A stretch of 64,000 nucleotides of DNA from Adhaeribacter rhizoryzae. Its GTDB lineage: Bacteria; Bacteroidota; Bacteroidia; Cytophagales; Hymenobacteraceae. The stretch's first letter is position 1; every line of letters starts with the position of its first letter. Below are positions 1 through 9,497 of the stretch, in pieces. The stretch is from assembly GCF_008629685.1 (NCBI RefSeq), contig NZ_VWSF01000001.1, positions 186,001 to 250,000 of the forward strand, in the 5' to 3' direction. Both the position numbers and the translations under genes were made by a program. The notes under the pieces were generated by a model. The model did no database searches. It saw nothing but the letters and a program-made list of their open reading frames with translations, and was not told where the DNA came from.

Positions 1-2429
1 TCGGCGGTTGCGTCGCGGAATTTTCCGCCCTCGTTTTTCAGAATATAACTTTGCGCTGCCGCCGGGTATTGGCTAGGGAATAGGCGGCCACCCACAAATA
101 AATCCAGGTCACCGTCTTTATCAAAATCGGCGGCAGTTACGCATGAGCCGCTGCTGGTGGTGTTGGGTAGGGCTTGAGCATCCAGTATAAAGTTGCCTTT
201 GCCATCGTTGCGGTACAATTTATCTTGCAAATAAGGCGAGCCTTTGGCGTATTCGCTGCTGCCGCTCACCACGTATAAATCTAAATCCTGGTCGTTATCG
301 GCATCAAAAAATAGCGTGCCAAAATCTTCTTCAAACTTGGTTTGGGTGGTAATTGGTGTGCCTTTAAAAGAGCCGTTTTTTTGCTGATTAAAAATATACC
401 CGGCATGTTTAAAAGCGCCGCCCACGTAAAAATCATCCAGGTTATCATTGTTTAAATCGCCTACTGCTATGCCAGGCCCGAGTTGGGAATATTTGTGCGG
501 TACCAGCGGTTGAATTTTAAAATCAATAAAGGGTTCTTCTTTGTGCTTATAATTGATGCCTAGTTTGGCAGTAATGTCTGTAAAAATCGGCGCTTCGGGT
601 TTAGCAGCGGGCGGCGTTGTTTCCGTGGCATCTTCCTGGCGAAGTGTTAAGAGTTGATTGGCTTTTACGTTTTGCAGGCGCTGGTATTTGCCATTTGGCC
701 AGATAATTTCCACTTGTTTAATAATTTCATTCTTACCTAACCCAAAATGAATTATTGGGTCAACCGAAGACATAAAGCCCCGGTAAGGTGTGTGCTCGTA
801 ATATTGCTTTTGGTTCTGCTGGGTTAGCGTTATTTTACTGCCCAAGCCGTTTTGGTTAGGCGAATTTCCTTTTAAGTTTATCCGCAGGAAATTGTTTTTT
901 ATTAGTTGCTGGGCGTTGTTCTGATAAATAAAAGCAGCATCGTTAATATTATTCGTTACTATATCCAGGTCACCGTCATTGTCAAAATCGGCGTAAGCGG
1001 CCCCGTTGGAGTAGGAGGGAATATTTAAACCCCAATCCGGTGTTTTATTTGAAAAGGTTAAGTTGCCGTTATTTTTATAAAGATAGTTGGCTTTTTTAGC
1101 ACCAGGCAGTTCATCAATAGTTTTGCGGAGTTGCTTGTTCAGGACGGGCAAAGGTACTGAGCTGTTTAGCCCCTGCATGCGGTACATAATAAAATCGCGG
1201 TTGGTAATATCTTTAGGAAAGCCGTTGGTAATGTGTAAATCTTTCAGGCCGTCGTTGTCGAAATCGGCAAAAAGCGCGCTCCAGCTCCAATCGGTACTGG
1301 CAACGCCGGCCAATTGGCCAATTTCGCTGAAACTGCCGTTGCCGTTGTTTAGCTGCAAAGTATTGCGCATGTACTGGGGCAGGTAGCCGTTTTTAATTTC
1401 GGCCATAAAGCGGTCGTAGTTAGAGCCGCCGTACATCAGTTTTTGCCGCTCGTTGTCCTCGGGCAGCATATCCAGGGTTATAATATCTACCAAACCATCG
1501 TTGTTAAAATCGGCTACATCGGTACCCATCGCCGATTGGCTGGTGTGCTTGAAATATTTGGCGGCTACATCGGTAAAAGTGCCGTTCTGGTTGTTCAGGT
1601 ACAAAAGGTCGCCGGCTAAATAATCGTTGGCTACGTAAATATCGGGCCAGCCATCCTGGTTAATATCACTCACCGCCACGCCCAAACCATTGCCCTCGAT
1701 GGTAATACCGGCTTGTTTAGATACATCTGTAAAGGTGCTGTTGCCGTTGTTGCGGTATAATTTATCGGTGTTGGGAGCGGTGCCGTTGGTAATGCGCGGA
1801 CGCAGTAAATTCGGGTTGGTATCGGTTAAAGTATGATTCAGCAGGTACAGGTCCAGGTCGCCGTCTTTATCATAATCCAGGAAGGCGGCGTGGGTTGTAT
1901 AACCATCATCGGCCAGGCCATATTGCGTGGCAGCGTCGGTAAAAGTGTTGTTGCCTTGATTTAGGTACAATAAGTTGCGGCGTTGGGCGGCCGGGTTTTT
2001 GCCCGTTACACACACGTAAATATCCAGTAATCCGTCGTTGTTAATATCGGCCATGGCCGCGCCGCTAGCCCAACGGCTGGTAGTATTAATGCCTGCAGCC
2101 GCGGTTATATCCTGAAATTTAAAATTGCCTTTATTCAGATAAAGTTTGCTCGGTACCTGGTTGCCGGAGAAAAAAATATCGGCCAGCCCATCCTTATTTA
2201 TATCGCCGACGGCCACACCGCCGCCATTATAAATATATTCAAATTCCAGCGGGTTTAGGGTGTCGTTTTCGGTAATAATATTGGCAAAGGAAACCCCGGT
2301 AGCCGAGGCTGGGAGTAAGCTGAATAATGGCGTGCTGCCTGCTGCTTTTTCTTCTTTTTTGTTGGATGTATTACAGCCAGCCAAAAGCAGGAGCGCCGGA
2401 ATAATTAATAAATAAAAATTTCTAAACAT
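1..2429 (-). CDS. FG-GAP/VCBS repeat lipoprotein with ASPIC/UnbV domain (C-terminus outside window)
   Basis: Partial gene: about 809 codons are visible and the reading frame runs off the left edge without a stop. It starts with a lipoprotein signal ending LLLLAGC (Cys19), so the product is probably anchored in the outer or periplasmic membrane leaflet. Next come many FG-GAP calcium-binding repeats of the type D-x-N-x-D-G-x-x-D (for example DINKDGLADIFF, DYDKDGDLDLYL). An ASPIC/UnbV-like segment lies near residues 525-590, followed by more FG-GAP repeats. This is the CRTAC1-like architecture, an extracellular beta-propeller family that is greatly expanded in Bacteroidota and has no firmly assigned activity. 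It is a clear paralogue of the 1167-residue protein at 9498-13001, sharing domain order and the stretch YIYNGGGVAVGD. Carbohydrate binding is inference from the neighbours. Confidence 0.9.
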   Translation of the reverse strand, partial: MFRNFYLLIIPALLLLAGCNTSNKKEEKAAGSTPLFSLLPASATGVSFANIITENDTLNPLEFEYIYNGGGVAVGDINKDGLADIFFSGNQVPSKLYLNKGNFKFQDITAAAGINTTSRWASGAAMADINNDGLLDIYVCVTGKNPAAQRRNLLYLNQGNNTFTDAATQYGLADDGYTTHAAFLDYDKDGDLDLYLLNHTLTDTNPNLLRPRITNGTAPNTDKLYRNNGNSTFTDVSKQAGITIEGNGLGVAVSDINQDGWPDIYVANDYLAGDLLYLNNQNGTFTDVAAKYFKHTSQSAMGTDVADFNNDGLVDIITLDMLPEDNERQKLMYGGSNYDRFMAEIKNGYLPQYMRNTLQLNNGNGSFSEIGQLAGVASTDWSWSALFADFDNDGLKDLHITNGFPKDITNRDFIMYRMQGLNSSVPLPVLNKQLRKTIDELPGAKKANYLYKNNGNLTFSNKTPDWGLNIPSYSNGAAYADFDNDGDLDIVTNNINDAAFIYQNNAQQLIKNNFLRINLKGNSPNQNGLGSKITLTQQNQKQYYEHTPYRGFMSSVDPIIHFGLGKNEIIKQVEIIWPNGKYQRLQNVKANQLLTLRQEDATETTPPAAKPEAPIFTDITAKLGINYKHKEEPFIDFKIQPLVPHKYSQLGPGIAVGDLNNDNLDDFYVGGAFKHAGYIFNQQKNGSFKGTPITTQTKFEEDFGTLFFDADNDQDLDLYVVSGSSEYAKGSPYLQDKLYRNDGKGNFILDAQALPNTTSSGSCVTAADFDKDGDLDLFVGGRLFPSQYPAAAQSYILKNEGGKFRDATA

Positions 2430-2679
2430 AATATTGTGGTGGAATTCGAAAGCGGATAGCTGGCCTGCTTTTTAAGTACAAGAACGCTAATAAGAACGCA
2501 AATAATAACAGGTAAATATTTACCGCCCCTCCTAAAACAAGAGCGAAGCTTTCAGCACTTTTATTTATATATACTTTAATTTGTCTGGCTACTTAGTACT
2601 TAATATAAAGGTAAAAATACCATAAATTTCAGTCTGTTTAAAGCGTTGTGCCGGGTGCCCCGAGATATTGGTTAGCCGG

Positions 2680-4113
2680 TTATTTATTCTGTAAAATGCC
2701 ATTGTAGTGGTTGCCCATGTAGCTGCCCCAGGTAATTTCTTTTTTTAGCGGAATATTTGTTTTTAGCCGGAACACGCGCAGATCGGTGGGGCGGTCAATA
2801 TCGTTGCGGGAGCCGGGAATATTGATGGTACTGCTTACAATATCTAATTGGCCATCTTGGTCCATATCGCCGAGCCAGGGGGTAGAGCCAATATTATTGC
2901 CTTCCAGCGTAGCACTGATGGGGTATTCTTTTTTATTATGAAAATCGTACACCCATAACTGGCTGCGCGGGCTGTTATCTTGCTCCCGACTGTTAATACT
3001 AATCAGGCCATCGTCGAAACCATCGTTGTTAAAATCGGCGGTTACCGGCGAACCGTACAAAAAAGTGCCGCTTACTTTCTGAAATTTAATTTCGCCGGTT
3101 TTGCCATCAATCATATATTGCACCGATTGTTTAATGCGCGGCCATTTGCCAATGCCGGCATTTACAAAAAAATCGGGTATACGATCGTTGTTAAAATACC
3201 CAACCGCCGGCGAAGAATAAATTTCGGTGCCGGAAGTAATAACCTGCCAGATTAAAGAATCAGTAGCGCCATTTATAGCCAATATTCGGCCGTCTACGGT
3301 ATTGGCAATAATGTCGTAAATGCCGTCTTCGGTAATATCGGTTACCAGGGGGGGCGCTACAAAACCTTTATTTTTGCCTTCGGCCAGCGGCACCGCTGCT
3401 GAAATATTATTATTTAACAACTCCTTTAAGCTTACCCGGTACAAATGGCCGCCAATGGTTTCGCCGCCGGTACCAAAAATAATTTCCTCGTCGCCGCCGG
3501 GCTGCAAAGCTACTTTTACTAAAGACATATACGTTTCGCGGCCATCGGGTACCAAGGCTTGCGCCAGCACTTTGCCGGTAGCCGCACTAATAACCATTAA
3601 TTTACCAGCCGGCCGCCGCGGGTCGTTGGGTTTTACGCGGTAGTCGCCGCCATTCGAAATTAAAATATCTTCCTGGCCATCGTTATCCTGATCCGGAATA
3701 AACTGCGGGTTATAAAAATTATAAATACCTGAATCAGCGGGCAGGCGTTTTGTATTTAAGGGGTAGAAACGCCAGATTTCTTTGCCGGTAGCGCCGTTAA
3801 TAGCTAGTAGTTCGCCGGTGCGTCCACCAATAAATATATCGGGTATTTTATCGCCGGAAATATCTTTAAAATTGGCCGAACCTACTACCTGATTACGGCC
3901 CGGTACGTGCCACAACAAACGGCCATCGCGGCCATCCAAAGCAATTACTGCGGTATCACTGGGCATATTTTCGTAACCGCCGGCTCCTAAAACCACATCC
4001 AACACGCCGTCGTTATTCAGATCTACCAAACGGGGCGAAGAAGCCGTGCCCTGGCCCCGCAGGTGAATTTGCCAGCCTTGGGGTTTTTGTTCAGAACAAA
4101 ATATAAACAGCAA
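2680..4113 (-). CDS. Secreted PQQ-like / FG-GAP beta-propeller protein
   Basis: The product is built from alternating FG-GAP motifs (DLNNDGVLD, DNDGQED, DFNNDGFDD, DMDQDGQLD) and PQQ-propeller-type strands with the pattern A-x-[DN]-G-x-[DT]-G-x-x-x-W, giving seven or eight blades. It is probably an exported binding or scaffold protein; no catalytic residues can be named. The start is a problem. The first usable codon in this frame is TTG at 4113, which leaves only a stub of a signal peptide ending LFIFC. A good hydrophobic leader lies just upstream in another frame, from a GTG at 4190. The two frames join if one copy of the 8-bp tandem repeat at 4121-4136 is removed. The gene is therefore either frame-disrupted at its 5' end or switchable. 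Confidence 0.8.
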   Translation of the reverse strand: MLFIFCSEQKPQGWQIHLRGQGTASSPRLVDLNNDGVLDVVLGAGGYENMPSDTAVIALDGRDGRLLWHVPGRNQVVGSANFKDISGDKIPDIFIGGRTGELLAINGATGKEIWRFYPLNTKRLPADSGIYNFYNPQFIPDQDNDGQEDILISNGGDYRVKPNDPRRPAGKLMVISAATGKVLAQALVPDGRETYMSLVKVALQPGGDEEIIFGTGGETIGGHLYRVSLKELLNNNISAAVPLAEGKNKGFVAPPLVTDITEDGIYDIIANTVDGRILAINGATDSLIWQVITSGTEIYSSPAVGYFNNDRIPDFFVNAGIGKWPRIKQSVQYMIDGKTGEIKFQKVSGTFLYGSPVTADFNNDGFDDGLISINSREQDNSPRSQLWVYDFHNKKEYPISATLEGNNIGSTPWLGDMDQDGQLDIVSSTINIPGSRNDIDRPTDLRVFRLKTNIPLKKEITWGSYMGNHYNGILQNK

Positions 4114-4120
4114 TTGCAGG

Positions 4121-4136
4121 GCAAGAAAGCAAGAAA
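4121..4136. repeat. 8-bp tandem duplication (gcaagaaa x2) in a signal-peptide region
   Basis: Two perfect adjacent copies of gcaagaaa lie at 4121-4128 and 4129-4136, within the leader of the propeller gene on the minus strand. With two copies, the frame opened by the GTG at 4190 is lost. With one copy it continues as a typical lipoprotein leader into the propeller gene. Repeat-unit slippage of this kind is a known way to switch surface proteins, but two units is a low copy number. Confidence 0.75.
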
Positions 4137-4411
4137 GCAGCCGAGGTAAAAAAGACGGTAAAGCAACTTGTAATTTTTTGAGTAATGCACGAAGTTAACC
4201 CTCGTTTTTTATTTGCAGTAATAATAGATAATTTATTACGCTGAAAATAGTTAAATCAAAGCTAGCATTATAGATTTCGGCCTTTGCTTAAATATTAACG
4301 GTTTGGTAACAGAAGCTTTTAAATTGTTAGGAATTATGGCCTTTTTAAACCGTATATTCTGTAATATTAATAACGTTAGTGGTTGAATTAAAATTTTAAG
4401 GCTCCTTAGCC

Positions 4412-5851
4412 ATGAGAAACAATTATAATTCTTTTTATGGAATAGCTTTCCTGTTAATGGGGGTACTTTTAGGCAATGTTGGTTGTCAGAACAAACAAGC
4501 AGGGCAGGAAACGGAAAAAGAAGCCGGAGTACAACTTTGGTTAACTACACCGGATAAATCGGATTTATTTGAGCACCAGGATACGGTTTTAGCCTTTAGT
4601 AAAGCCACCGCCGGGCAACCCAGCATTCAGGTAAATGAAAAACAAACGTACCAGGAAATTGATGGTTTTGGCTATACGCTTACCGGTGGGAGTGCTCTGC
4701 TGCTCAACCAAATGGGTGCAACGGAACGGGCCGCGTTGTTAAAAGAATTATTTGCTGCAGATGGTAATAATATTGGCGTGAGTTATTTGCGGGTAAGCAT
4801 TGGCGCTTCGGATTTAGATTCACAGGTTTTTTCGTATAGCGATTTGACGGCCGGCCAATCCGACCCAAAACTGGAAAAGTTTAGCCTGGCCCACGACCAA
4901 GCTTATTTAATTCCGGTGCTGAAAGAAATATTAGCCATTAACCCGGAAATTAAAATATTGGGTTCGCCGTGGTCGCCGCCTGCCTGGATGAAAACCAACA
5001 ACAATTCTAAAGGCGGTAGCCTGAAACCGGAGTGGTACAATGCTTACGCGCAATATTTCGTAAAATATATTAAAGGTATGCAAGCCGAAGGCATTCGCAT
5101 TGATGCCATTACCATCCAGAACGAACCGCTGCACCCCGGTAATAATCCTAGTTTGCTGATGCTGCCCGAAGAACAAGCTGCCTTTATTAAAAAAAGTTTA
5201 GGTCCGGCCTTTAAAGCCGCCAATCTTAATACCAAAATTATTATTTACGACCACAACGCCGACCGGCCCGATTACCCGATTACGATATTAAACGACCTGG
5301 AAGCAAAGCAGTACGTAGATGGTTCGGCTTTTCATTTGTACGCCGGTAACATTGAGGCCCTAACCAAAGTACACGAGGCGCACCCCGATAAAAACCTGTA
5401 CTTTACCGAACAATGGACCGGGGCACCAGGTAATTTTGCCGGTGATTTTGGTTGGCATATCCGGACTTTAATTATTGGGGCTACCCGCAACTGGGCCCGT
5501 ACGGTGCTGGAATGGAACCTGGCCGCCGATCCGCAGCAACAACCCTATACGCCCGGTGGCTGTACCCAATGTTTAGGCGCCCTTACCCTCGATGGCAATA
5601 AAGTAACCCGTAATTCGCCTTACTACGTTATTGCCCACGCCGCTAAATTTGTGCGGCCCGGTTCGGTTAGAATTGAATCGAATATTCCGGAGAAATTGCC
5701 CAACGTAGCCTTTAAAACACCCGAGAACCAAAAAGTACTGATTGTACAAAACGATAGTTCGGCGGCGCAATCCTTTAATATTGGGTACCAGGGTAAAACC
5801 ATAACTACTAGTTTGCCCGCCGGAGCAACAGGTACTTTTGTTTGGCAATAA
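4412..5851 (+). CDS. Glycoside hydrolase family 30 lipoprotein
   Basis: A 479-residue secreted glycosidase of the GH30 clan-A (TIM barrel) type. The N-terminus is a lipoprotein signal ending LGNVGC, followed by a short linker. GH30 hallmarks are visible: the early DGFGYTLTGGSA segment, the acid/base Glu in TIQNEP (about E238) and the nucleophile Glu in YFTEQW (about E333). A C-terminal beta-domain ends in FVWQ. GH30 members act on beta-glucosyl, beta-xylosyl, beta-1,6-glucan or related linkages with retention of configuration, and the exact substrate cannot be read here. The gene stands alone, divergent from the propeller gene to its left, and a hairpin repeat lies just downstream. Location is probably the cell surface or periplasm. 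Confidence 0.92.
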   Translation: MRNNYNSFYGIAFLLMGVLLGNVGCQNKQAGQETEKEAGVQLWLTTPDKSDLFEHQDTVLAFSKATAGQPSIQVNEKQTYQEIDGFGYTLTGGSALLLNQMGATERAALLKELFAADGNNIGVSYLRVSIGASDLDSQVFSYSDLTAGQSDPKLEKFSLAHDQAYLIPVLKEILAINPEIKILGSPWSPPAWMKTNNNSKGGSLKPEWYNAYAQYFVKYIKGMQAEGIRIDAITIQNEPLHPGNNPSLLMLPEEQAAFIKKSLGPAFKAANLNTKIIIYDHNADRPDYPITILNDLEAKQYVDGSAFHLYAGNIEALTKVHEAHPDKNLYFTEQWTGAPGNFAGDFGWHIRTLIIGATRNWARTVLEWNLAADPQQQPYTPGGCTQCLGALTLDGNKVTRNSPYYVIAHAAKFVRPGSVRIESNIPEKLPNVAFKTPENQKVLIVQNDSSAAQSFNIGYQGKTITTSLPAGATGTFVWQ

Positions 5852-5976
5852 TTGCTGCTTACAAATATTTTGCTGCTAATACGTTGGTTTCTGATAAACA
5901 AAAAATACCTGAACCGCTTTGGTAACTAGTGTTACACACAGTTAAACCGTATACTTTCTATTAGCCTTTGAAGCTC

Positions 5977-6043
5977 ACTTTTGTCATTCAGGAGGAACCT
6001 ATTTAGTTGCCTGCCAAATAGTTTCCTCCTGAATGACAAAAGT
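5977..6043. repeat. Dispersed hairpin repeat, copy 1
   Basis: Inverted repeat with 28-bp arms (5977-6004 and 6016-6043, one mismatch) around the 11-nt loop agttgcctgcc. The core arm contains tgtcattcaggagg. It lies between the convergent GH30 and haloperoxidase genes and could serve as a two-way terminator. Related copies lie at 13149, 21825, 24881 and 39888. Confidence 0.9.
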
Positions 6044-6143
6044 AGGTTACTTAAACTTGTATTACTTTTGCCTTACATTAATTAGTAAGCAATTCAGGTA
6101 TAAAATATTATTTAGCCTAGGCTGATAATCAGTTTTAAATATT

Positions 6144-7493
6144 TTAAAACTTGGCGATTTGGTTGCTTCTCCGGGTTTTGAGGCGCGCAGTAACCAGGGT
6201 GCCTACTTCGCGACCTTGCCGGGCGCCTAACTCGTTGGCCGGCTGGAAGTGAATGCCGCCGTACATCCGGCTCAAGCCGGCTTCGTTAGAAGCTTCGTAA
6301 AACGATTTAAATTTCCGAACCGGCAAGCCCAAAACTAATTGTGTAGAATCGGTAAACGCATAATTATCGCCGAAAAGGTGCGTGAGCGTAGTAGCCGCCG
6401 CCGCCGAAATTACACTGTGACCGCTCGGAAATTCCGGGAACGGCGGGGTTTGAATAATTGGGTCCCAATCCTGATCAATATATTTTTCGATATACGTTTC
6501 GGGCCGGATAGTAGTGTATTTGTATTTGGCATCCCAGCAACTAATAAAGCCATCGGCCAGGGCCGTAGAAACCAGTACATAGGTTTCGGCGGCTTGCATT
6601 AAATTTAATTTTTTATCTTTAATGGCCGTGGTGGCAATAGATAACCAGTGCCCGCCGGGGGTTAGTTTTTGCTTAAAAAAAGTAACGTGGCCTTTGGTAA
6701 ACGAAACATTCGGGTTATCGTCCCAGAAGCGGGCAATAAATACTTTGTCGTTTTCCTGTTCTTTCGAATATTTGTAAATTTCGTAAGCTTCTTGGTAAAA
6801 TTTAGAACCTGGCAATGAATCAAAAGGTGTTGGGGGTAAAGGTTTGCATTGGGCTGCCGAATCCATTACAAAAGGCCGGATGGTGTTCCAGTGCGGTTCT
6901 ACGGCCGGCATGTAATCGGGGGGCGTAGGTTGCCACGATTCCGGGGTTTCCGATAACATGTGGCGGGTTAAGGCCCTGGATTCGAGGTAATTATCTTGAG
7001 CAGCCCAAGCCAAAACGTGCTGGCCCACTTTTTCGCCGTAAGCCAGGGAATTTTCGAGTACTTCTTGCCGGATACCGATTTTTTTTAATTGCTCCAGGTA
7101 AGCATTTTCAAAATCTTCGGTATTTTCCGGTACCAGGGTTAGTTTTTTACAAACGGTTGAGAAAGCTTTCATGCTGGCCACCGGAAAGTAATATTCTTTG
7201 GCAGCCTCTGGTTGGGGTACAACCGCAAATTTATGTAACTGCCCGCTCAGCGATTGGTAATCAGGGTAGGCGGGTACGAGGGCTTCATAAGCCGCAATAT
7301 TGGCGTAAGCATAAATCCGGCTGGCAACCGGCGGCGAAAAAATATCTTTAATAATTATTTCGCTTAAGTTTTTATTCCACTGTTCTAACTGCGTATTCGA
7401 GAAGGCATCCAGACCCGCCTGGTTGTGCTTTTCTTCACAGGCAGTTAAAAAAAGGGTTAAACCCAAAAGAAACTGAAAAATAAATATACGCAT
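6144..7493 (-). CDS. Vanadate-dependent haloperoxidase / PAP2-superfamily lipoprotein
   Basis: A 449-residue exported protein with a lipobox LFLTAC (Cys19). All three phosphate/vanadate-binding motifs of the PAP2 fold are present in order. They are KYKYTTIRP (K-x6-RP), the FPSGHS motif with its histidine, and SRMYGGIH (SR-x5-H). The length and the long helical N-terminal half match bacterial vanadium-dependent haloperoxidase-like proteins rather than the short membrane PAP2 phosphatases. Such proteins bind vanadate and oxidise halides with peroxide, but some members act as phosphatases, so the reaction is not certain. It is a single gene read towards GH30, with the hairpin repeat between them. 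Confidence 0.88.
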   Translation of the reverse strand: MRIFIFQFLLGLTLFLTACEEKHNQAGLDAFSNTQLEQWNKNLSEIIIKDIFSPPVASRIYAYANIAAYEALVPAYPDYQSLSGQLHKFAVVPQPEAAKEYYFPVASMKAFSTVCKKLTLVPENTEDFENAYLEQLKKIGIRQEVLENSLAYGEKVGQHVLAWAAQDNYLESRALTRHMLSETPESWQPTPPDYMPAVEPHWNTIRPFVMDSAAQCKPLPPTPFDSLPGSKFYQEAYEIYKYSKEQENDKVFIARFWDDNPNVSFTKGHVTFFKQKLTPGGHWLSIATTAIKDKKLNLMQAAETYVLVSTALADGFISCWDAKYKYTTIRPETYIEKYIDQDWDPIIQTPPFPEFPSGHSVISAAAATTLTHLFGDNYAFTDSTQLVLGLPVRKFKSFYEASNEAGLSRMYGGIHFQPANELGARQGREVGTLVTARLKTRRSNQIAKF

Positions 7494-7798
7494 GGTGTAC
7501 TCGTAAAATAAACAAGTAAATATAATAAAAGTGCACCAGATTTTTAAAAATACCGGCAGCGAATATATTGTGGTTGAAGAGTTAAGCCGCCCGTTGCTAA
7601 ATTTCCGGCGAACATAAGTTGCTTAATATTGTTTATGCAGAAGCTTGAAAGGGCAATTCTGAATATTATATTTACTTTTTGAATATTTTAATAAAAAATT
7701 TATTTTATTGAAGTTAGCAACAGCCGCATTAAAGCGGTAAGAACATAATAGGTTAATATAATTTATTATTTTCGCTTTTTATATTTAAAAACTACGCT
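7494..7798. other. Divergent intergenic region, no gene seen
   Basis: An AT-rich spacer between the haloperoxidase gene (left, minus strand) and the LytTR regulator (right, plus strand). It must hold both promoters, but no clear TAnnTTTG box with a matching upstream TTG was found. No RNA or repeat was seen. Confidence 0.5.
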
Positions 7799-8515
7799 AT
7801 GTCAGGTACGGGCAATTCCGAAAATATCAGTATTAAAACCTTAATCATCGATGATGATCCTTTTTCGGCCAAAGTGCTGGAGAAGTTTGTTGGGAATACC
7901 GAATTTCTGGAACTGGCCGGCATTTGCAACAGTAGCCTCGAAGCCGCTAAATTTCTGCGCGCGCAACCCGTTGATTTGTTATTGCTGGATGTAGAAATGC
8001 CCGAAATGTCGGGTCTGGATTTGCTTTCGACCTTAAACCGCGAAGCCATGGTAATAATGGTAAGCGCCAGCCGCGACTACGCTGTAGAAGCTTTTGAGCA
8101 AAGCGTAATTGATTACCTGGTAAAGCCGGTAGCTTATCCCCGGTTTTTAATTGCCGCCCAAAAAGCCCGCGATAAAGTAAAATTAAACAGCCAAAGCGCC
8201 TCCACCGATTTTACTTTTGTAAAAGTAGAGCAAAAACTGATTAAGATTCCTTTTGCGGATATTTTTTACATAGAAGCCCTGGGCGATTACGTACACATTG
8301 TGGCCAACAGCAAAAAAACCATTGTGTACGCCACCATGAAATCCATCGAAAGTAAGTTCCCGTCTAGTAAATTTATTCGCGTTCACCGCTCGTTTATTGT
8401 AAACCTCGATAAAATTGGCGCCATAGAAGATAACAATATTTTAATCGGCGATAAATATATTCCCATTGGGGCTACTTACATGAAAAGCGTGCTGCAATTA
8501 TTAAACCGGTTCTAA
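7799..8515 (+). CDS. LytTR-family response regulator
   Basis: A 238-residue two-domain regulator. Residues about 13-125 are a receiver domain with the acidic pair in IIDDDP, the phospho-acceptor in LLLDVEMPEMSG (about D64) and the conserved lysine in YLVKPV. Residues about 140-238 are a LytTR DNA-binding domain (FVKVEQKLIKIPFADIFYIEALGDY, shown in part as YIEALGDY, and FIRVHRSFIVNL). LytTR regulators usually pair with a LytS/YehU-type kinase, but none is adjacent here. The nearest such kinase is at 50509-51570, next to its own regulator, so this one is an orphan within the window. It acts in the cytoplasm and its targets are unknown. Confidence 0.93.
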   Translation: MSGTGNSENISIKTLIIDDDPFSAKVLEKFVGNTEFLELAGICNSSLEAAKFLRAQPVDLLLLDVEMPEMSGLDLLSTLNREAMVIMVSASRDYAVEAFEQSVIDYLVKPVAYPRFLIAAQKARDKVKLNSQSASTDFTFVKVEQKLIKIPFADIFYIEALGDYVHIVANSKKTIVYATMKSIESKFPSSKFIRVHRSFIVNLDKIGAIEDNNILIGDKYIPIGATYMKSVLQLLNRF

Positions 8516-8727
8516 ATATTAATTAAAGCATGCTTGCGGTATCTTTATTTTACTGATAATAAACCAGTCTAGCTAAAATAATTCAGCTGTATTTAAACTG
8601 CTTGCTCCAAAATCACCATGCTGCGGGCCAGAAAAGTTTTTTGCGCCCTTCCCAATTTTTCTTTATTTTAATAAGGTGTTCTGATGTTACAACTGTGTTG
8701 TGCGGTAGCTACGCCTAAGCAATTAAG

Positions 8728-9266
8728 ATGGGATTTGGATTTAACTTATTCTTCAGTCTTTTTCTTATTCCCCTGACAGGAATTTTATTGCTGGCTTGGC
8801 TGCTATCGGGAAAACTCCTGATTGGAAAATTACTCGGGTTAATTTGGCTCGGAATAATGGGACTTGTGGTACTTGTGAGTGCGTTAAACTGGTTGACCTC
8901 CAAACAGAGTTGGCTAAGAAAGATTATTACGGAGAATACGTAATTAACAGAGATTACTTCAAGGGAAAACAAACTGATTGGCAATACAATCACTTTCGAT
9001 TTGAAATAACAGCGCAAGACTCAATTTTCTTTAACGTCACCAATAAAGAGCAAATATTAAATACTTATCGGGGAACAGTTAGAACCACTAACCCCAAAAA
9101 TTATCGCTCCGACAGACTTATAATAGAAATGGAAAAACCAACGCACCACATTCTGACCAGTAACCCGACAACTTACAGAAGTGCCTGGAGTTTCTATTTG
9201 GTGTTTAATTCGCCAAAATTCCATAACGTATTTTTCAAAAAAGGAAAATGGAAACTAATAGAATGA
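8728..9266 (+). pseudogene. Frameshifted small membrane protein
   Basis: Two overlapping frames look like one broken gene. The first frame (8728-8943) starts with ATG and encodes two hydrophobic segments, then leaves the expected sequence after LNWLTSKQ. The second frame (to 9266) picks up at TELAKKDYYGEYVINRDYF and continues as a soluble beta-rich domain ending FFKKGKWKLIE. Its first 30 or so residues look like noise. Joining them near 8895-8905 gives a sensible protein of about 180 residues with an N-terminal membrane part and an exposed domain. The overlap zone contains the run ccaaacag. A sequencing error, a true pseudogene and ribosomal frameshifting are all possible. The function is unknown. 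Confidence 0.65.
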
Positions 9267-9497
9267 AGAAGCCGACGGCCTAATAGTATTTTTAACTTAT
9301 AGCGGGCAACAAGTATTCTACTTTTACATAAGTTTGTTTACGCTCAACAATTTCCCGCTTCTAAAAACGGCACACGCCTTATTTATTGGCTCTTAGCATT
9401 GCTTTTTTAGAAATTAAATTATTTTATTTCTTGCCGGAGGCCTTAAAAATTAATTAATTACAGAAGCTTCGGTACCTTTAGCCTATACAATCTTTAC

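Noticed and set aside
1087-1386. 99-codon open frame on the plus strand
   Set aside because: It lies antisense to clear FG-GAP repeats of the partial lipoprotein gene and its translation is low in normal structure.
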